From: Acinetobacter radioresistens DSM 6976 = NBRC 102413 = CIP 103788
GTDB taxonomy: Bacteria; Pseudomonadota; Gammaproteobacteria; Pseudomonadales; Moraxellaceae
Assembly (NCBI RefSeq): GCF_006757745.1
Contig: NZ_AP019740.1
Location: 930,001 to 994,000 of the forward strand
Direction: 5' to 3'
Length of the DNA stretch: 64,000 bases
A program made the translations under genes and the position numbers. The notes under the pieces were generated by a model that was not told where the DNA came from, searched no databases, and worked only from the letters and a program-made list of their open reading frames with translations. Shown piece by piece: positions 17,095 to 26,846 of this stretch. Every line of letters begins with the position of its first letter. The stretch's first letter is position 1.

Positions 17095-19365
17095 TTATAC
17101 CTCAGCTTGCTGAATTTCAGCAACAGTCAGTGCAGTCATATTAACCAGACGACGGGTGGTGGCGGTTGGGGTTAAAATATGCACCGGTTTGGCAGCACCC
17201 AGCAGAATCGGGCCAATTGTTACGTTATTGCCTGAAGTAGATTTAAGCAGGTTAAACGAAATATTGGCTGCATCCAGATTTGGCATAATCAGCAAGTTGG
17301 CAGAACCTTTGAAGCGTGAATTCGGGAATGCAAAATGACGAATATTCTCATCAAGTGCTGCATCACCGTGCATTTCGCCTTCAACTTCTAGCTCTGGTGC
17401 AATGCGTGACAGAATTTCATATACCTGACGCATTTTTTGTGCACTTGCATCCGTCTGGTCAGAACCGAAGCTTGAATGTGATAGCAGAGCAATGCGGGGC
17501 GCGATCCCAAAACGGCGTACTTCTTCAGCTGCCAGAATTGTCATTTCAGCGAGCTGTTCGGCAGTCGGATTAGTATTGACATAGGTATCTGCAATAAACA
17601 GGGTGCGGTCTTCAAGCATTAATGCATTTAAAGTAAAGAACGTACTACGACCTTCACGTAACCCAATGACATTTTTAACAAAATCTAGGTGAATGTCATA
17701 GCTTGAATATGTACCGCACAGCATACCGTCTGCTTTGCCATGACGTACCAGCATGCCTGCAATCAAAGTGGAGCGGCGACGTGCCTCACGCTGTGCATAT
17801 TCGGGTGTTACACCTTTACGCTGCATTAGCTGATAATAATCGTCCGCAAACTTTTCATAGTCAGGATTCTTTTCCTGATCTACGATTTCAATATTTACGC
17901 CCTGTTCAAGACGCAATCCTAGTTTTTTGATATTAGCTTCAATAACCGCAGTACGTCCAACCAGAATCGGCTTAGCCAGACCTTCATCTACTGCAATCTG
18001 AACAGCACGTAATACACGAAGGTCTTCACCTTCAGCATAAGCAATGCGTTTCGGATCAGTCTTCGCCTGTGCAAAAATTGGCTTCATGATAAATGCCGAG
18101 TTATAAACAAACTCGGACAAACGCTGGCGATAAGCTGAGAAATCTTCAATCGGGCGGGTAGCTACACCAGAATCCATCGCTGCCTGAGCGATAGCAGGAG
18201 CAATTTCCAGAATCAAGCGTTGATCCAGTGGACGCGGAATTAAATATTCACGGCCAAATGAAGCTGATTTTTCGCCATATGTCGCTGCATCTGCTTCAAT
18301 ATGTGCCATACGTGCAATCGCATGTACACAGGCAATTTTCATTTCTTCATTAATTGTAGTTGCACCCACATCAAGTGCGCCACGGAAGATATACGGGAAG
18401 CACAGGGCGTTATTGACCTGATTCGGATAGTCTGAACGGCCAGTTGCCATAATGACATCAGGACGAACTTCATGAGCATGTTCAGGCAGAATTTCAGGGT
18501 CCGGATTGGCAAGTGCGAAGATAATCGGGTTCTCTGCCATTTGCTTGACCATTTCTTTGGTCAGGATACCTGCGGCAGAAAGCCCCAGAAACATATCTGC
18601 ACCGGCCATGACTTCATGGAGCTGGGTTTGCGGAATGTCCTGTACATAGCGTTTTTTAGACTCATCTAGCCCATCACGTGAGGTAGTTAGCAGGCCTCGA
18701 GAGTCAGCAACAATAATATTGTCTTTGTTTACGCCCAGCGCACACAGCAGATCAAGACAAGATAACGCAGCAGCACCGGCGCCTGAGGCTACAATCTTGA
18801 TCTCATCAATTTTTTTATTGATCAGTTGCAAGGCATTTAGCAGGGCAGAACCTACAATAATACTGGTACCATGCTGGTCATCATGAAATACCGGAATATT
18901 CATGCGCTCACGGAGTTTGCGCTCAATATAAAAACATTCTGGTGCTTTAATGTCTTCAAGGTTGATACCGCCGAATGTAGGCTCAAGTGCTGCCACAATA
19001 TCAACAATCTTGTCGGGATCATTTTCAGCAATTTCAATATCAAATACATCGACACCGGCAAATTTTTTAAAGAGTACACCTTTGCCTTCCATTACCGGTT
19101 TAGAGGCTAATGGACCAATATTCCCCAGTCCTAAAACAGCAGTACCATTACTGACCACAGCAACCAGATTGCCCCGTGCCGTATATTTTGCGGCAGCTGA
19201 AGGGTCACGTTCAATCTCAAGACACGGAGCTGCAACACCTGGAGAATAGGCTAAAGCCAGATCACGCTGGTTGACAAGCTGTTTGCTTGGAGTGACGCTA
19301 ATTTTTCCTGGTGTTGGGAATTCATGATAGTACAAAGCTTGCTGTTTTAATGATTGATCGTCCAT
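17095..19365 (-). CDS. maeB: NADP-dependent malic enzyme with phosphotransacetylase-like domain
   Basis: MaeB oxidatively decarboxylates malate to pyruvate, making NADPH. The 756-residue length is that of two-domain MaeB. The malic-enzyme half (about 1-430) has the Y-S-P-G-V-A motif, the V-F-H-D-D-Q-H-G-T metal site and a G-A-G-A-A-A nucleotide loop. The C-terminal ~320 residues resemble phosphotransacetylase, a regulatory acetyl-CoA-sensing module in this class and usually not catalytic. The gene is upstream of cca on the same strand, separated by a terminator-like hairpin. Confidence 0.95.
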   Translation of the reverse strand: MDDQSLKQQALYYHEFPTPGKISVTPSKQLVNQRDLALAYSPGVAAPCLEIERDPSAAAKYTARGNLVAVVSNGTAVLGLGNIGPLASKPVMEGKGVLFKKFAGVDVFDIEIAENDPDKIVDIVAALEPTFGGINLEDIKAPECFYIERKLRERMNIPVFHDDQHGTSIIVGSALLNALQLINKKIDEIKIVASGAGAAALSCLDLLCALGVNKDNIIVADSRGLLTTSRDGLDESKKRYVQDIPQTQLHEVMAGADMFLGLSAAGILTKEMVKQMAENPIIFALANPDPEILPEHAHEVRPDVIMATGRSDYPNQVNNALCFPYIFRGALDVGATTINEEMKIACVHAIARMAHIEADAATYGEKSASFGREYLIPRPLDQRLILEIAPAIAQAAMDSGVATRPIEDFSAYRQRLSEFVYNSAFIMKPIFAQAKTDPKRIAYAEGEDLRVLRAVQIAVDEGLAKPILVGRTAVIEANIKKLGLRLEQGVNIEIVDQEKNPDYEKFADDYYQLMQRKGVTPEYAQREARRRSTLIAGMLVRHGKADGMLCGTYSSYDIHLDFVKNVIGLREGRSTFFTLNALMLEDRTLFIADTYVNTNPTAEQLAEMTILAAEEVRRFGIAPRIALLSHSSFGSDQTDASAQKMRQVYEILSRIAPELEVEGEMHGDAALDENIRHFAFPNSRFKGSANLLIMPNLDAANISFNLLKSTSGNNVTIGPILLGAAKPVHILTPTATTRRLVNMTALTVAEIQQAEV

Positions 19366-19719
19366 TTGAATCTCGATTGTTACATGTGTTGGCCCAGCAG
19401 CATGCTGGTCGGTTTTGGCTAAATTTTATCGAATATACCATTACTTGAGCGCTTATCCCAGCGTAAAACCAGGCTTTTTCCATTCACTCAAGTTATAGTC
19501 ATAATGTCTGGCTTTATAGTTAAAATATTTTAAGAAAAAAGCGAGCTGAAAATAAAAGCTCACAATGCCCAGAGGATATAAGAGCTTATATCAAAATGAT
19601 TACGGGTTTTTTTAAATACGAATATAACTGAAACTAGTCATTAGTTAATCACGTATTTACAAGCTTGAGTTAAAAGTGATGAATAATGACTTAATTTAAC
19701 TTCGTATATTGGTATAAGT
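19366..19719. promoter_or_regulatory. Gap upstream of maeB, with a palindrome
   Basis: This 354-bp gap has no credible gene. It carries an exact 8-bp inverted repeat GATATAAG/CTTATATC at 19575-19592 with a 2-bp spacer, about 210 bp before the maeB start. Whether this is an operator or the 3' hairpin of a small transcript is unclear. Confidence 0.4.
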
Positions 19720-20439
19720 CTAGTATGTTGAGAAATGGTGATTTAAGATAGACAAAGCGACTACAGGCGCTGTTTCAGTACGTAGTATGCGTTCTCCAAT
19801 GCACCAGTTTTTAAAGCCAGCATGATTGGCCATGTCTATTTCTGCTTCACTCAACCCGCCTTCCGGACCGATTAACAGTGCCAGATCTGTTTGAGCATCG
19901 GTTAAAACATTCTGCTGACGCTTATTGGGAGCAAGCACTAGCCGGGTTGCTGATAAATTCTGCTGTAGCCAGTCTGTGAGTGGAACAGGGGGTAATATCT
20001 CTGGAATCCGGTTCATGCCACATTGCTCACAGGCTGCAATTACAACAGCTTGCCAGTGATCAAGCTTTTTTTGATCGCGATCGTATTTTAAGCGCATTTC
20101 ACATCGTTCTGATGTTAACAGCTGAATGGTCGTAACACCCAGTTCTGTGGCTTTCTGAATGACATAATCCATTCGGTCACCTTTGCTCATGACCTGACCC
20201 AATACTGTTGTAAAAGGTGGAGTACGATCTGCCGGGTTAGACGACCTGATTGCAACAGATGCAGTTTTCTTGCTGATTTCTGTCAAATTCGCTTCAAATT
20301 CACCACCCCGTCCATTGAACAGGGTGGCACTGTCACCAATCTGTGCACGTAATACCTTCACCCAATGATGAAACACTGTTTCTGTAAGCTCAACTGTTGT
20401 TCCTACAGTTAAATCAGCTTCAATATAAAAACGTGGCAT
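19720..20439 (-). CDS. rsmE: 16S rRNA (uracil(1498)-N(3))-methyltransferase
   Basis: RsmE methylates U1498 of 16S rRNA using SAM and releases SAH. I start at ATG 20439 (M-P-R-F-Y-I), the family-typical beginning, giving 239 residues; six extra in-frame residues upstream are not supported. Visible features are the N-terminal PUA-like part with H-H-W-V-K-V-L-R and the SPOUT knot with L-L-I-G-P-E-G-G-L-S and R-I-L-R-T-E-T-A near the end. It follows metF by 40 bp on the same strand, so it is likely co-transcribed as ahcY-metF-rsmE. Confidence 0.94.
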   Translation of the reverse strand: MPRFYIEADLTVGTTVELTETVFHHWVKVLRAQIGDSATLFNGRGGEFEANLTEISKKTASVAIRSSNPADRTPPFTTVLGQVMSKGDRMDYVIQKATELGVTTIQLLTSERCEMRLKYDRDQKKLDHWQAVVIAACEQCGMNRIPEILPPVPLTDWLQQNLSATRLVLAPNKRQQNVLTDAQTDLALLIGPEGGLSEAEIDMANHAGFKNWCIGERILRTETAPVVALSILNHHFSTY

Positions 20440-20479
20440 GAATGTATTACTCTTCAAAAAAGCAGATGATTAATTTAGC

Positions 20480-21316
20480 TCAGGCTAAACCCAGGTCAAG
20501 TACAAGCTGGCGGGTGGGTTCGGTCTGGTTCATTGAATAGAAATGCAGACTTGGTGCACCACCAGCAATCAGACGTTCGCAAAGCTTTAGCACGACTTCA
20601 TGACCAAAGTCCTTAATTGCGACACTGTCATCGCCATAAGCAGAGAGCTGTTTACGAATCCAGCGAGGAATTTCTGCACCTGTGCCATCAGCAAAGCGGA
20701 TCAGGTTGCTGGCGTTAATGATGGGCATAATACCTGGTGCAATAGGAATATGAATCCCTTCCTTTGCAAGGCGATCCAAGAAATAAAAATAGGAATCCGG
20801 ATTGAAGAAAAACTGGGTAATACCCGCATTTGCGCCAGCATTAACCTTTTCAATAAAGCGACGAATATCAGCATCAAAGCTTTCTGCCTGAGGATGCATC
20901 TCCGGATAGGCTGCAACTTCAATATGAAAGTGATCACCTGAATGTTCACGAATAAAACGTACCAGATCCTGTGCATATGGAAGTTCGCCCAGACCGACCT
21001 GACCGGATGGCAAATCACCACGCAGGGCAACAATACGTTTAATGTTTTGAGATTTATACAGATCCAGCAGCTCTGCTATACGTGCCTTATCATCCCCGAT
21101 ACAGGAAAGGTGAGGTGCTACCGGTGTACCCTTGCCATTAAACTCTTCAATTGCAGCCAAGGTACGTTCACGGGTGGAACCTCCGGCACCATAAGTCACC
21201 GAAAAGAATTCCGGATTCAAATGTTGAAGATCCTGGTGAACCAGTTTGAGCTTTTCTGCGCCAGCATCAGTTTTTGGCGGAAAAAACTCAAAAGAAATCG
21301 GAACACGTTTAGTCAT
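20480..21316 (-). CDS. metF: 5,10-methylenetetrahydrofolate reductase
   Basis: MetF reduces methylene-THF to 5-methyl-THF, the methyl donor for methionine synthase. The 278-residue flavoprotein TIM barrel starts M-T-K-R-V-P-I-S-F-E-F-F-P-P-K, with the active-site Glu in S-F-E-F-F. Further family features are S-V-T-Y-G-A-G-G-S-T, R-G-D-L-P and T-Q-F-F-F-N-P-D. An AAAGGA site precedes the start. It lies between ahcY and rsmE; the 81-bp gap to ahcY contains a hairpin that may limit read-through. Confidence 0.96.
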   Translation of the reverse strand: MTKRVPISFEFFPPKTDAGAEKLKLVHQDLQHLNPEFFSVTYGAGGSTRERTLAAIEEFNGKGTPVAPHLSCIGDDKARIAELLDLYKSQNIKRIVALRGDLPSGQVGLGELPYAQDLVRFIREHSGDHFHIEVAAYPEMHPQAESFDADIRRFIEKVNAGANAGITQFFFNPDSYFYFLDRLAKEGIHIPIAPGIMPIINASNLIRFADGTGAEIPRWIRKQLSAYGDDSVAIKDFGHEVVLKLCERLIAGGAPSLHFYSMNQTEPTRQLVLDLGLA

Positions 21317-21360
21317 TTTTCAAATCCTTTGTTTAATTTATAAATATGCCAGACAAAGAA

Positions 21361-21389
21361 AAGGGCAGGATGCCTAAACATCTGCCCTT
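21361..21389 (-). terminator. Hairpin between ahcY and metF
   Basis: Exact 8-bp arms AAGGGCAG/CTGCCCTT, read on the minus strand. The U-run after the stem is interrupted (TTCTTTG), so termination is probably partial and metF may still be expressed from the ahcY promoter. Confidence 0.6.
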
Positions 21390-21397
21390 AAGATATC

Positions 21398-22780
21398 TTA
21401 ATATTTATAAGCGTCAGACTTGAACGGACCTTCTACCGGTACACCAAGGTAAGCTGCCTGCTCAGTGGTCAGTTGTGTCAGTACTCCACCAAAACCTACA
21501 ACCATTGCGGCAGCAACTTCTTCATCCAGTTTCTTCGGTAGCAGTTCTACACGGATTTTTGCTTGTTTTTGATCTTCTGGAAGATCAGCAAATTTCTCGG
21601 CAAACAGGTGCATCTGGCCTAAAACCTGGTTGGCAAAAGAGCCATCCATCACACGAGATGGATGGCCTGTAGCATTACCCAGGTTCACTAAACGACCTTC
21701 AGAAAGAAGAATCAGATAATCGTTTTCATTTTCTGAACGATATACCTGATGTACCTGAGGTTTAACTTCAACCCATTTATATCCACGCAGGTAAGCTGTA
21801 TCGATTTCAGTGTCGAAGTGCCCGATGTTGCAAACCACTGCACCTGCTTTTAGTGTATCCAGCATCGCAGCATCACATACGTGATAGTTACCGGTTGTAG
21901 TAACAATCAGATCAGTATTTTTGAGAAGATCTACATTAATATCTTCTTTATTACCGGTCTGAACACCATTTTTATATGGAGATACTACTTCGTAACCATC
22001 CATGCAGGCCTGCATTGCACAGATTGGGTCAACTTCAGTTACGCGTACAATCATGCCTTCTTGACGAAGTGATTGTGCAGAACCTTTACCTACATCTCCA
22101 TAACCGATAACAAGTGCACGGCGGCCAGAAAGCAGCATGTCTGTTGCACGTTTGATGGCATCGTTAAGTGAGTGACGACAGCCATACTTGTTATCATTTT
22201 TAGACTTGGTTACGGAGTCATTGACATTGATGGCAGGAACTTTCAGTGAACCGTCTTTCCACATTTCGAGTAGACGTGCAACACCCGTAGTAGTCTCTTC
22301 AGTAATACCATGAATTTTTGCAATCAGTTCAGGATACTTTTCATGTACAACAGCCGTTAGGTCACCGCCGTCATCCAGAATCATGTTGGCATCCCAAGGT
22401 TTGCCGTTTACATTGATTTGCTGTTCAAGACACCACATGTATTCTTCTTCAGTTTCGCCTTTCCAGGCAAAAACAGGAATACCAGATGCAGCAATTGCAG
22501 CAGCAGCGTGGTCTTGAGTCGAGAAGATGTTACATGAAGTCCAGCGAACTTCTGCGCCCAATTCAACCAGTGTTTCAATTAAAACTGCAGTTTGAATAGT
22601 CATATGGATACAGCCGAGAATTTTCGCGCCTGCCAGTGGTTTTGCTGCTGAATAACGCTTACGCAGACCCATTAGGGCAGGCATTTCAGCTTCAGCAAGT
22701 TTAATTTCTTTACGGCCGTAATCAGCAAGTGAAATATCGGCAACTTTATAATCTGTAAATGAAGCAGTAACCGCGTTCAT
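21398..22780 (-). CDS. ahcY: Adenosylhomocysteinase (S-adenosylhomocysteine hydrolase)
   Basis: AhcY splits SAH into homocysteine and adenosine, relieving product inhibition of methyltransferases. The 460-residue protein has the catalytic core around [10 protein letters not shown] and the NAD-binding loop G-Y-G-D-V-G-K-G, and it ends F-K-S-D-A-Y-K-Y, the typical K-x-x-x-Y-R/K-Y tail. A strong AGGAG site lies before the ATG. Upstream are a sigma-70 promoter and an SAH riboswitch, which would raise expression when SAH accumulates. Confidence 0.97.
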   Translation of the reverse strand: MNAVTASFTDYKVADISLADYGRKEIKLAEAEMPALMGLRKRYSAAKPLAGAKILGCIHMTIQTAVLIETLVELGAEVRWTSCNIFSTQDHAAAAIAASGIPVFAWKGETEEEYMWCLEQQINVNGKPWDANMILDDGGDLTAVVHEKYPELIAKIHGITEETTTGVARLLEMWKDGSLKVPAINVNDSVTKSKNDNKYGCRHSLNDAIKRATDMLLSGRRALVIGYGDVGKGSAQSLRQEGMIVRVTEVDPICAMQACMDGYEVVSPYKNGVQTGNKEDINVDLLKNTDLIVTTTGNYHVCDAAMLDTLKAGAVVCNIGHFDTEIDTAYLRGYKWVEVKPQVHQVYRSENENDYLILLSEGRLVNLGNATGHPSRVMDGSFANQVLGQMHLFAEKFADLPEDQKQAKIRVELLPKKLDEEVAAAMVVGFGGVLTQLTTEQAAYLGVPVEGPFKSDAYKY

Positions 22781-22819
22781 CAGGATCTCCTAGAAAAAAT
22801 AGTATGGATCATTCAGTTC

Positions 22820-22920
22820 GCGGATGCCGTTGTTGGTAAGCTTGAACAGACATACCGATCGTCGAGCCTGGCGATTTTACATTTAGTGCCTGTAAAACGT
22901 CGCAGCATCCCTCGACTAGC
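22820..22920 (-). ncRNA. SAH riboswitch in the ahcY leader
   Basis: The minus-strand RNA folds as the published SAH riboswitch class. P1 pairs GUCGAG with CUCGAC (22911-22916 with 22861-22866). P2 is a long hairpin (22891-22903 with 22871-22881). The pseudoknot P4 pairs GGAUGC with GCAUCC (22905-22910 with 22822-22827). An optional P3 closes GGUA/UACC (22853-22856 with 22835-22838). The conserved core strings GAGG...GCUGC and GCCAGGCUCG are present. In this class SAH binding activates the downstream gene. Confidence 0.92.
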
Positions 22921-22925
22921 GCAGT

Positions 22926-22954
22926 ATTGTACTTGGATTCTAAAAACGTTCCAA
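22926..22954 (-). promoter_or_regulatory. Sigma-70 promoter of ahcY
   Basis: TTGGAA and TACAAT are 17 bp apart on the minus strand, placing the transcript start at the 5' edge of the SAH riboswitch. Confidence 0.75.
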
Positions 22955-23261
22955 GTTATAAGATGCAATATTATTTATTTTCCTTATACCAAGGTTTTGA
23001 CTGGTCAAAAGTCTGCCTGTTTTGGTTGTAGTTTTAAAAATTGCATTACAGTTTTTAATCTTATTACCAGTTAAAAGTCATGATACAATTTGCACTTAAA
23101 TAAATATTATTTTTAATCTGAATAGTGAATACCCGACATGCAATTTTTTATATCAGGTTTTAAAGTCCAGACGTGAAATCTGCTGTCAAAAAGCATCAAT
23201 ATTATCTCTGCAAAATACATATATCTGCATAATATCCAGTCTCTTTTTAAGAGTAGAAGTT
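22955..23261. promoter_or_regulatory. Gap upstream of the ahcY promoter, with an inverted repeat
   Basis: About 300 bp without a gene between the ahcY promoter and the 3' end of phrB. An exact inverted repeat TTTTGAC/GTCAAAA with a 2-bp spacer lies at 22995-23010, some 40 bp upstream of the ahcY -35 element, where an activator could sit. I see no RNA gene. Confidence 0.4.
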
Positions 23262-24701
23262 CTACAAATACTGTTTAAAGTGGTCAATAGCCCGAGCACG
23301 ACTGTATTTTAAATCTACTATGGGTTTTGGATAGTCCAGTTGCTGGACAGTTTTACTTTCATAGGGTGCGTGAATTGTTTTAGCATCCAGATGTGCCAGT
23401 TCCGGTATCCATGTACGGATATATTGACCTTCAGGATCAAATTTTCTGGACTGACTGACCGGGTTGAAAATACGGAAATAGGGCACTGAATCCGTGCCGG
23501 TGGAAGCACACCATTGCCATCCCCCATTATTTGCCGCCAGGTCACCATCAATCAAATGCTGCATAAACCACTGTTCACCTTGGCGCCAGTCAATCAGAAG
23601 ATTCTTACACAAGAACATGGCTGTAATCATGCGGACCCGGTTATGCATCCAGCCAGTGACCAATAACTGCCGCATTCCTGCATCTACAATTGGAATACCA
23701 GTTTGGCCTTGCTGCCAGGCAGTTAATGCAGTTTTATCATCTTGCCAGGGAATATTCCGAGCATTGGCTTTGAAAGGTAAATATTTTGAGACATTTGGAA
23801 ACAGATAAAGAATATGCTGATAAAATTCACGCCATAGCAGCTCATCTAGCCAGATGCTCTGGCCCTCCTGTTCAGGCACAAAGTACCCGCTTTGATGCCG
23901 GAATAAAGCCTGTATACATTGGCGTATAGAAAGTACGCCAATATTCAAATAGGCAGAGAGCTGACTGGTTCCGGAGTGTGCAGGAAAGTCTCGCTCAATA
24001 TGATAATGCTGAATATGATTTTCAAGAAATTGTTCAAGTAATGTATGAGCATGGTTTTCGCAAGCAGGCCAGAGCTGTTGAATGGATTCTGGAACAGGTA
24101 TGTCACAAAGCTGCCTGATATCTGGCACTGTCTGCTGAAACTGATCAAGAGCAGGGAGAGTTATAGGATTTTGAGCTGTAATTTCTGTATAACATTTTGG
24201 TAGCGCTATTTCTAAACGGCTATAACAGGCTTTTTTAAAGGCACCAAAGACCTGATAAGGCTGTCCATTTTGATTGGTAATACTACCGAAAGGGAATAGA
24301 GTGCGGTCTTGGTATAAAGTCAAAGCAATACCTGATGTATCGAGCAGTTGCTGACAGTCCTGATCACGTTGCTGCTCGTTTATACCTGCCTCAATATGGG
24401 CATGTATTTGCTGAACGCTTAAACTTTGACAGCATTCAAGCAAAAACTCAGGAACTTCCTTCCAGAGAGGAATAGTTTGTATAATGATAGGGATATTGAG
24501 CTGTTTTAACTGTTCTTTTAAAACTTTAAGCTGTCTTAAATAAAGATCAATTTTGATCACGGCATCATCATGTTGCCGCCATTGAACTGGTGAAAGGGTA
24601 ACAAGCGCAATGCAGGGACCAGTCTGTCTGGCATGCCATAATGCAGAATGGTCAACAATACGTAAATCCTGACGGAACCAGACCAGTTGATATGCAGACA
24701 T
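23262..24701 (-). CDS. phrB: Deoxyribodipyrimidine photolyase
   Basis: Class I CPD photolyase repairs UV-induced pyrimidine dimers with blue light. The 479-residue protein starts Y-Q-L-V-W-F-R-Q-D-L-R, the N-terminal antenna domain (about 1-130), and continues with the FAD domain: L-D-E-L-L-W-R-E-F-Y near 275, G-W-M-H-N-R-V-R-M near 340, and the W-Q-W-C-A-S-T-G-T-D-S-V-P-Y-F-R stretch near 385 with the Asp and Trp residues of electron transfer. Length matches E. coli PhrB (472). Monocistronic. Confidence 0.95.
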   Translation of the reverse strand: MSAYQLVWFRQDLRIVDHSALWHARQTGPCIALVTLSPVQWRQHDDAVIKIDLYLRQLKVLKEQLKQLNIPIIIQTIPLWKEVPEFLLECCQSLSVQQIHAHIEAGINEQQRDQDCQQLLDTSGIALTLYQDRTLFPFGSITNQNGQPYQVFGAFKKACYSRLEIALPKCYTEITAQNPITLPALDQFQQTVPDIRQLCDIPVPESIQQLWPACENHAHTLLEQFLENHIQHYHIERDFPAHSGTSQLSAYLNIGVLSIRQCIQALFRHQSGYFVPEQEGQSIWLDELLWREFYQHILYLFPNVSKYLPFKANARNIPWQDDKTALTAWQQGQTGIPIVDAGMRQLLVTGWMHNRVRMITAMFLCKNLLIDWRQGEQWFMQHLIDGDLAANNGGWQWCASTGTDSVPYFRIFNPVSQSRKFDPEGQYIRTWIPELAHLDAKTIHAPYESKTVQQLDYPKPIVDLKYSRARAIDHFKQYL

Positions 24702-24794
24702 AAAAGCCAGTAATTAAAATAACATTATGTTTATCATTAAGAAAAATGGTTAAAAAATCAAGCTGAAGCTATTTCTAATACTGAAAAATAACTA

Positions 24795-24826
24795 TAAAAA
24801 AGCAAAGCCTGAGCTTTGCCTTTTTT
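24795..24826. terminator. Terminator between slyD and phrB
   Basis: Arms GCAAAGC and GCTTTGC with As on one side and Ts on the other; on the minus strand it ends the SlyD-like gene transcript. Confidence 0.8.
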
Positions 24827-24838
24827 GATCAGATGATC

Positions 24839-25321
24839 TTAGTGGTGGTGACCACCCGCGCCATGAACATGCCCATGATCAAGCTCTTCTTGAGTTGCAT
24901 CACGGATATCAACAATTTCAACTTCAAAAGTCAGGTCTTGACCAGCTAGCGGGAAGTTCGCATCAACCAGTACGTTTTCGCCTTCAACTGCTTTAACAGT
25001 CACAATCTGAACACCGTCATCAGTTTGTGCTTGGAACTGCATACCAGGCTGGATATTATCTACACCTTGGAACATTTGAGCTGGAACTTCCTGTACAAGG
25101 TCAGGATTATATTCACCGTAACCTTCAGCAGCAGGTACATTTACAGTAAATTTCTCGCCTATTGTTTTACCAGCCAACGCATTTTCCAAACCAGGAATAA
25201 TGTTACCCGCACCGTGCAAATAAGCCAGTGGTTCACCCTGAGATTGGTCGAGAGTCTCGCCCTCTGCATTGGTCAGTGTATAGTGGAATGAAACCACATG
25301 ATTATTTGCAATAGCAGTCAT
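24839..25321 (-). CDS. slyD: FKBP-type peptidyl-prolyl isomerase, SlyD-like
   Basis: The 160-residue protein is a FKBP fold with an inserted chaperone flap. It starts with V-V-S-F-H-Y-T-L-T and has the P-L-A-Y-L-H-G and I-I-P-G-L-E-N-A-L motifs, A-A-E-G-Y-G-E-Y, and a G-x-x-V-x-V-D-x-N-F-P-L-A-G-Q core. It ends with a His-rich tail G-H-V-H-G-A-G-G-H-H-H. SlyD proteins combine isomerase, chaperone and nickel-binding roles through such a tail; here the tail is shorter and lacks the cysteines of E. coli SlyD. FkpB is the alternative but usually lacks a His tail. Confidence 0.88.
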   Translation of the reverse strand: MTAIANNHVVSFHYTLTNAEGETLDQSQGEPLAYLHGAGNIIPGLENALAGKTIGEKFTVNVPAAEGYGEYNPDLVQEVPAQMFQGVDNIQPGMQFQAQTDDGVQIVTVKAVEGENVLVDANFPLAGQDLTFEVEIVDIRDATQEELDHGHVHGAGGHHH

Positions 25322-25459
25322 ATTATTGATCCAGTCAATTTTTTGAAGGGTACATCATAAGATGAAACACAGCGCTTTTAGAAGAAAAATCCTAAAAAAA
25401 CTGTGATTTCGATCTTTTTGAAGCCAATTTATTCAATTATGGGGTTGTGTGATGAAATT

Positions 25460-26731
25460 TCAATGCAATTTTATTTTCGGCCGAATTCTTCGTGTAACAA
25501 AATCTCTCACTGTGAGTGCACCAGCCTGGCTGTAGCCATATATATTAGCCTGATGTAAGCGGTATAGTGAGATATATAAGCCTTTGGCGACCGATCCCTG
25601 GACATTTACCTGGCCCAGGAGTTGGCCCACAGCCTTATTCTGGCTTAATGAAATCAGTGAGCCCTTATCAGAAAAATGGAACATGGGTATTGGCCTCTCC
25701 GCAATACGGGCTGTTAAAGCTCTAACCAGAAAAGTTGCTTGCTGGCTGGCAACCTGAGCACGGGGCCCAAGCGGTGGCTGGTCTGCTTCAAGCTGACAAT
25801 GTGCACAATCACCGAAAGCAAAAATATCCGGGTAATTATAAGACTGCAGGGTGGCATAGACTTTAATACGGTTTAAGTGATCTTTTTCAAAACCTTCTAG
25901 CTGTTCAATGACCTGCGGTGCCTTGATACCGGCTGCCCAGATATTCAAATCAGTTTGCAAGGCACTTCCATCCTGAAAAGATATATGGTCTTTAGCGACA
26001 TGCTGTACTTTATAGCCAGTCAGGACTTCAATGCCTAGCGTTTTGATTTGTCGTAATGTATTTTCGGCCACTTTTTCTGGAAGGGCAGGCAAAATTCGGT
26101 CTGCTGCTTCAATTAAAGTAATTTTAACCAGATCAGGATGTATATGATTCAGGCCATAACGGTAAAAATTTTCTTTAGCCTCGACCAGTTGTGCTGCAAG
26201 CTCTACACCCGTTGCACCAGCACCAATGATTGCAATATTAAGATGATTAGGCTGTTGGGAATACTGTGCATCTAGATAAGTGTTCAATAAATCTTTCTGA
26301 AACTGGTCCGCCTGAGCACGGTTGTCCAGGAAATAGCAATATTCTTTAGCTCCTTCGGTATTGAAATCATTTGATACCGAACCTACAGCAAGTACTAGCG
26401 TGTCATAGCTTAACGTTTTAAGGTTTTTGCCTGTGGCGGAGCAAAGCTGAATCTGTTTTTTCTCGGGTAATACATTACATAGACTGCCTGATACAAACTG
26501 GTAGTGATGTCTGGCGGCATGAGCAAAATAATTGACTTCCTCGCTATATGGGTCCAGCGTACCGGCAGCGATTTCATGAAGAAGAGGCTTCCAGATATGA
26601 GTAAGGTTCTGGTCAACTAGCGTGATTTTTGCTTTAGCTTGCTTGCCCAGACTATTGCCTAACCGGGTCACCAGTTCGAGGCCACCTGCGCCACCGCCGA
26701 CCACGACGATATGATGTAATTCTTGAGCCAT
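25460..26731 (-). CDS. ndh: Type II NADH dehydrogenase (NDH-2)
   Basis: NDH-2 passes electrons from NADH to quinone without pumping protons. The 423-residue protein begins with an FAD-binding V-V-G-G-G-A-G-G-L-E and has the NADH loop I-I-G-A-G-A-T-G-V-E-L-A near residue 165. The FAD-contact stretch F-A-F-G-D-C-A-H near residue 300 and a C-terminal amphipathic region for membrane attachment complete the family pattern. It lies alone between the SlyD-like gene and dacC on the same strand. Confidence 0.92.
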   Translation of the reverse strand: MAQELHHIVVVGGGAGGLELVTRLGNSLGKQAKAKITLVDQNLTHIWKPLLHEIAAGTLDPYSEEVNYFAHAARHHYQFVSGSLCNVLPEKKQIQLCSATGKNLKTLSYDTLVLAVGSVSNDFNTEGAKEYCYFLDNRAQADQFQKDLLNTYLDAQYSQQPNHLNIAIIGAGATGVELAAQLVEAKENFYRYGLNHIHPDLVKITLIEAADRILPALPEKVAENTLRQIKTLGIEVLTGYKVQHVAKDHISFQDGSALQTDLNIWAAGIKAPQVIEQLEGFEKDHLNRIKVYATLQSYNYPDIFAFGDCAHCQLEADQPPLGPRAQVASQQATFLVRALTARIAERPIPMFHFSDKGSLISLSQNKAVGQLLGQVNVQGSVAKGLYISLYRLHQANIYGYSQAGALTVRDFVTRRIRPKIKLH

Positions 26732-26767
26732 TTTGTACCTGTTTATATTTTATTTCTAAGGAAACAT

Positions 26768-26799
26768 AAAAAAGAAGATGGCAAAACTATGCCATCTTC
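26768..26799 (-). terminator. dacC terminator
   Basis: Exact 10-bp arms GAAGATGGCA/TGCCATCTTC, followed on the minus strand by a run of Ts. Confidence 0.85.
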
Positions 26800-26846
26800 C
26801 TGATTGATTCTTTGTTATATTTATATGGGTTTATAGATTTTAACAG

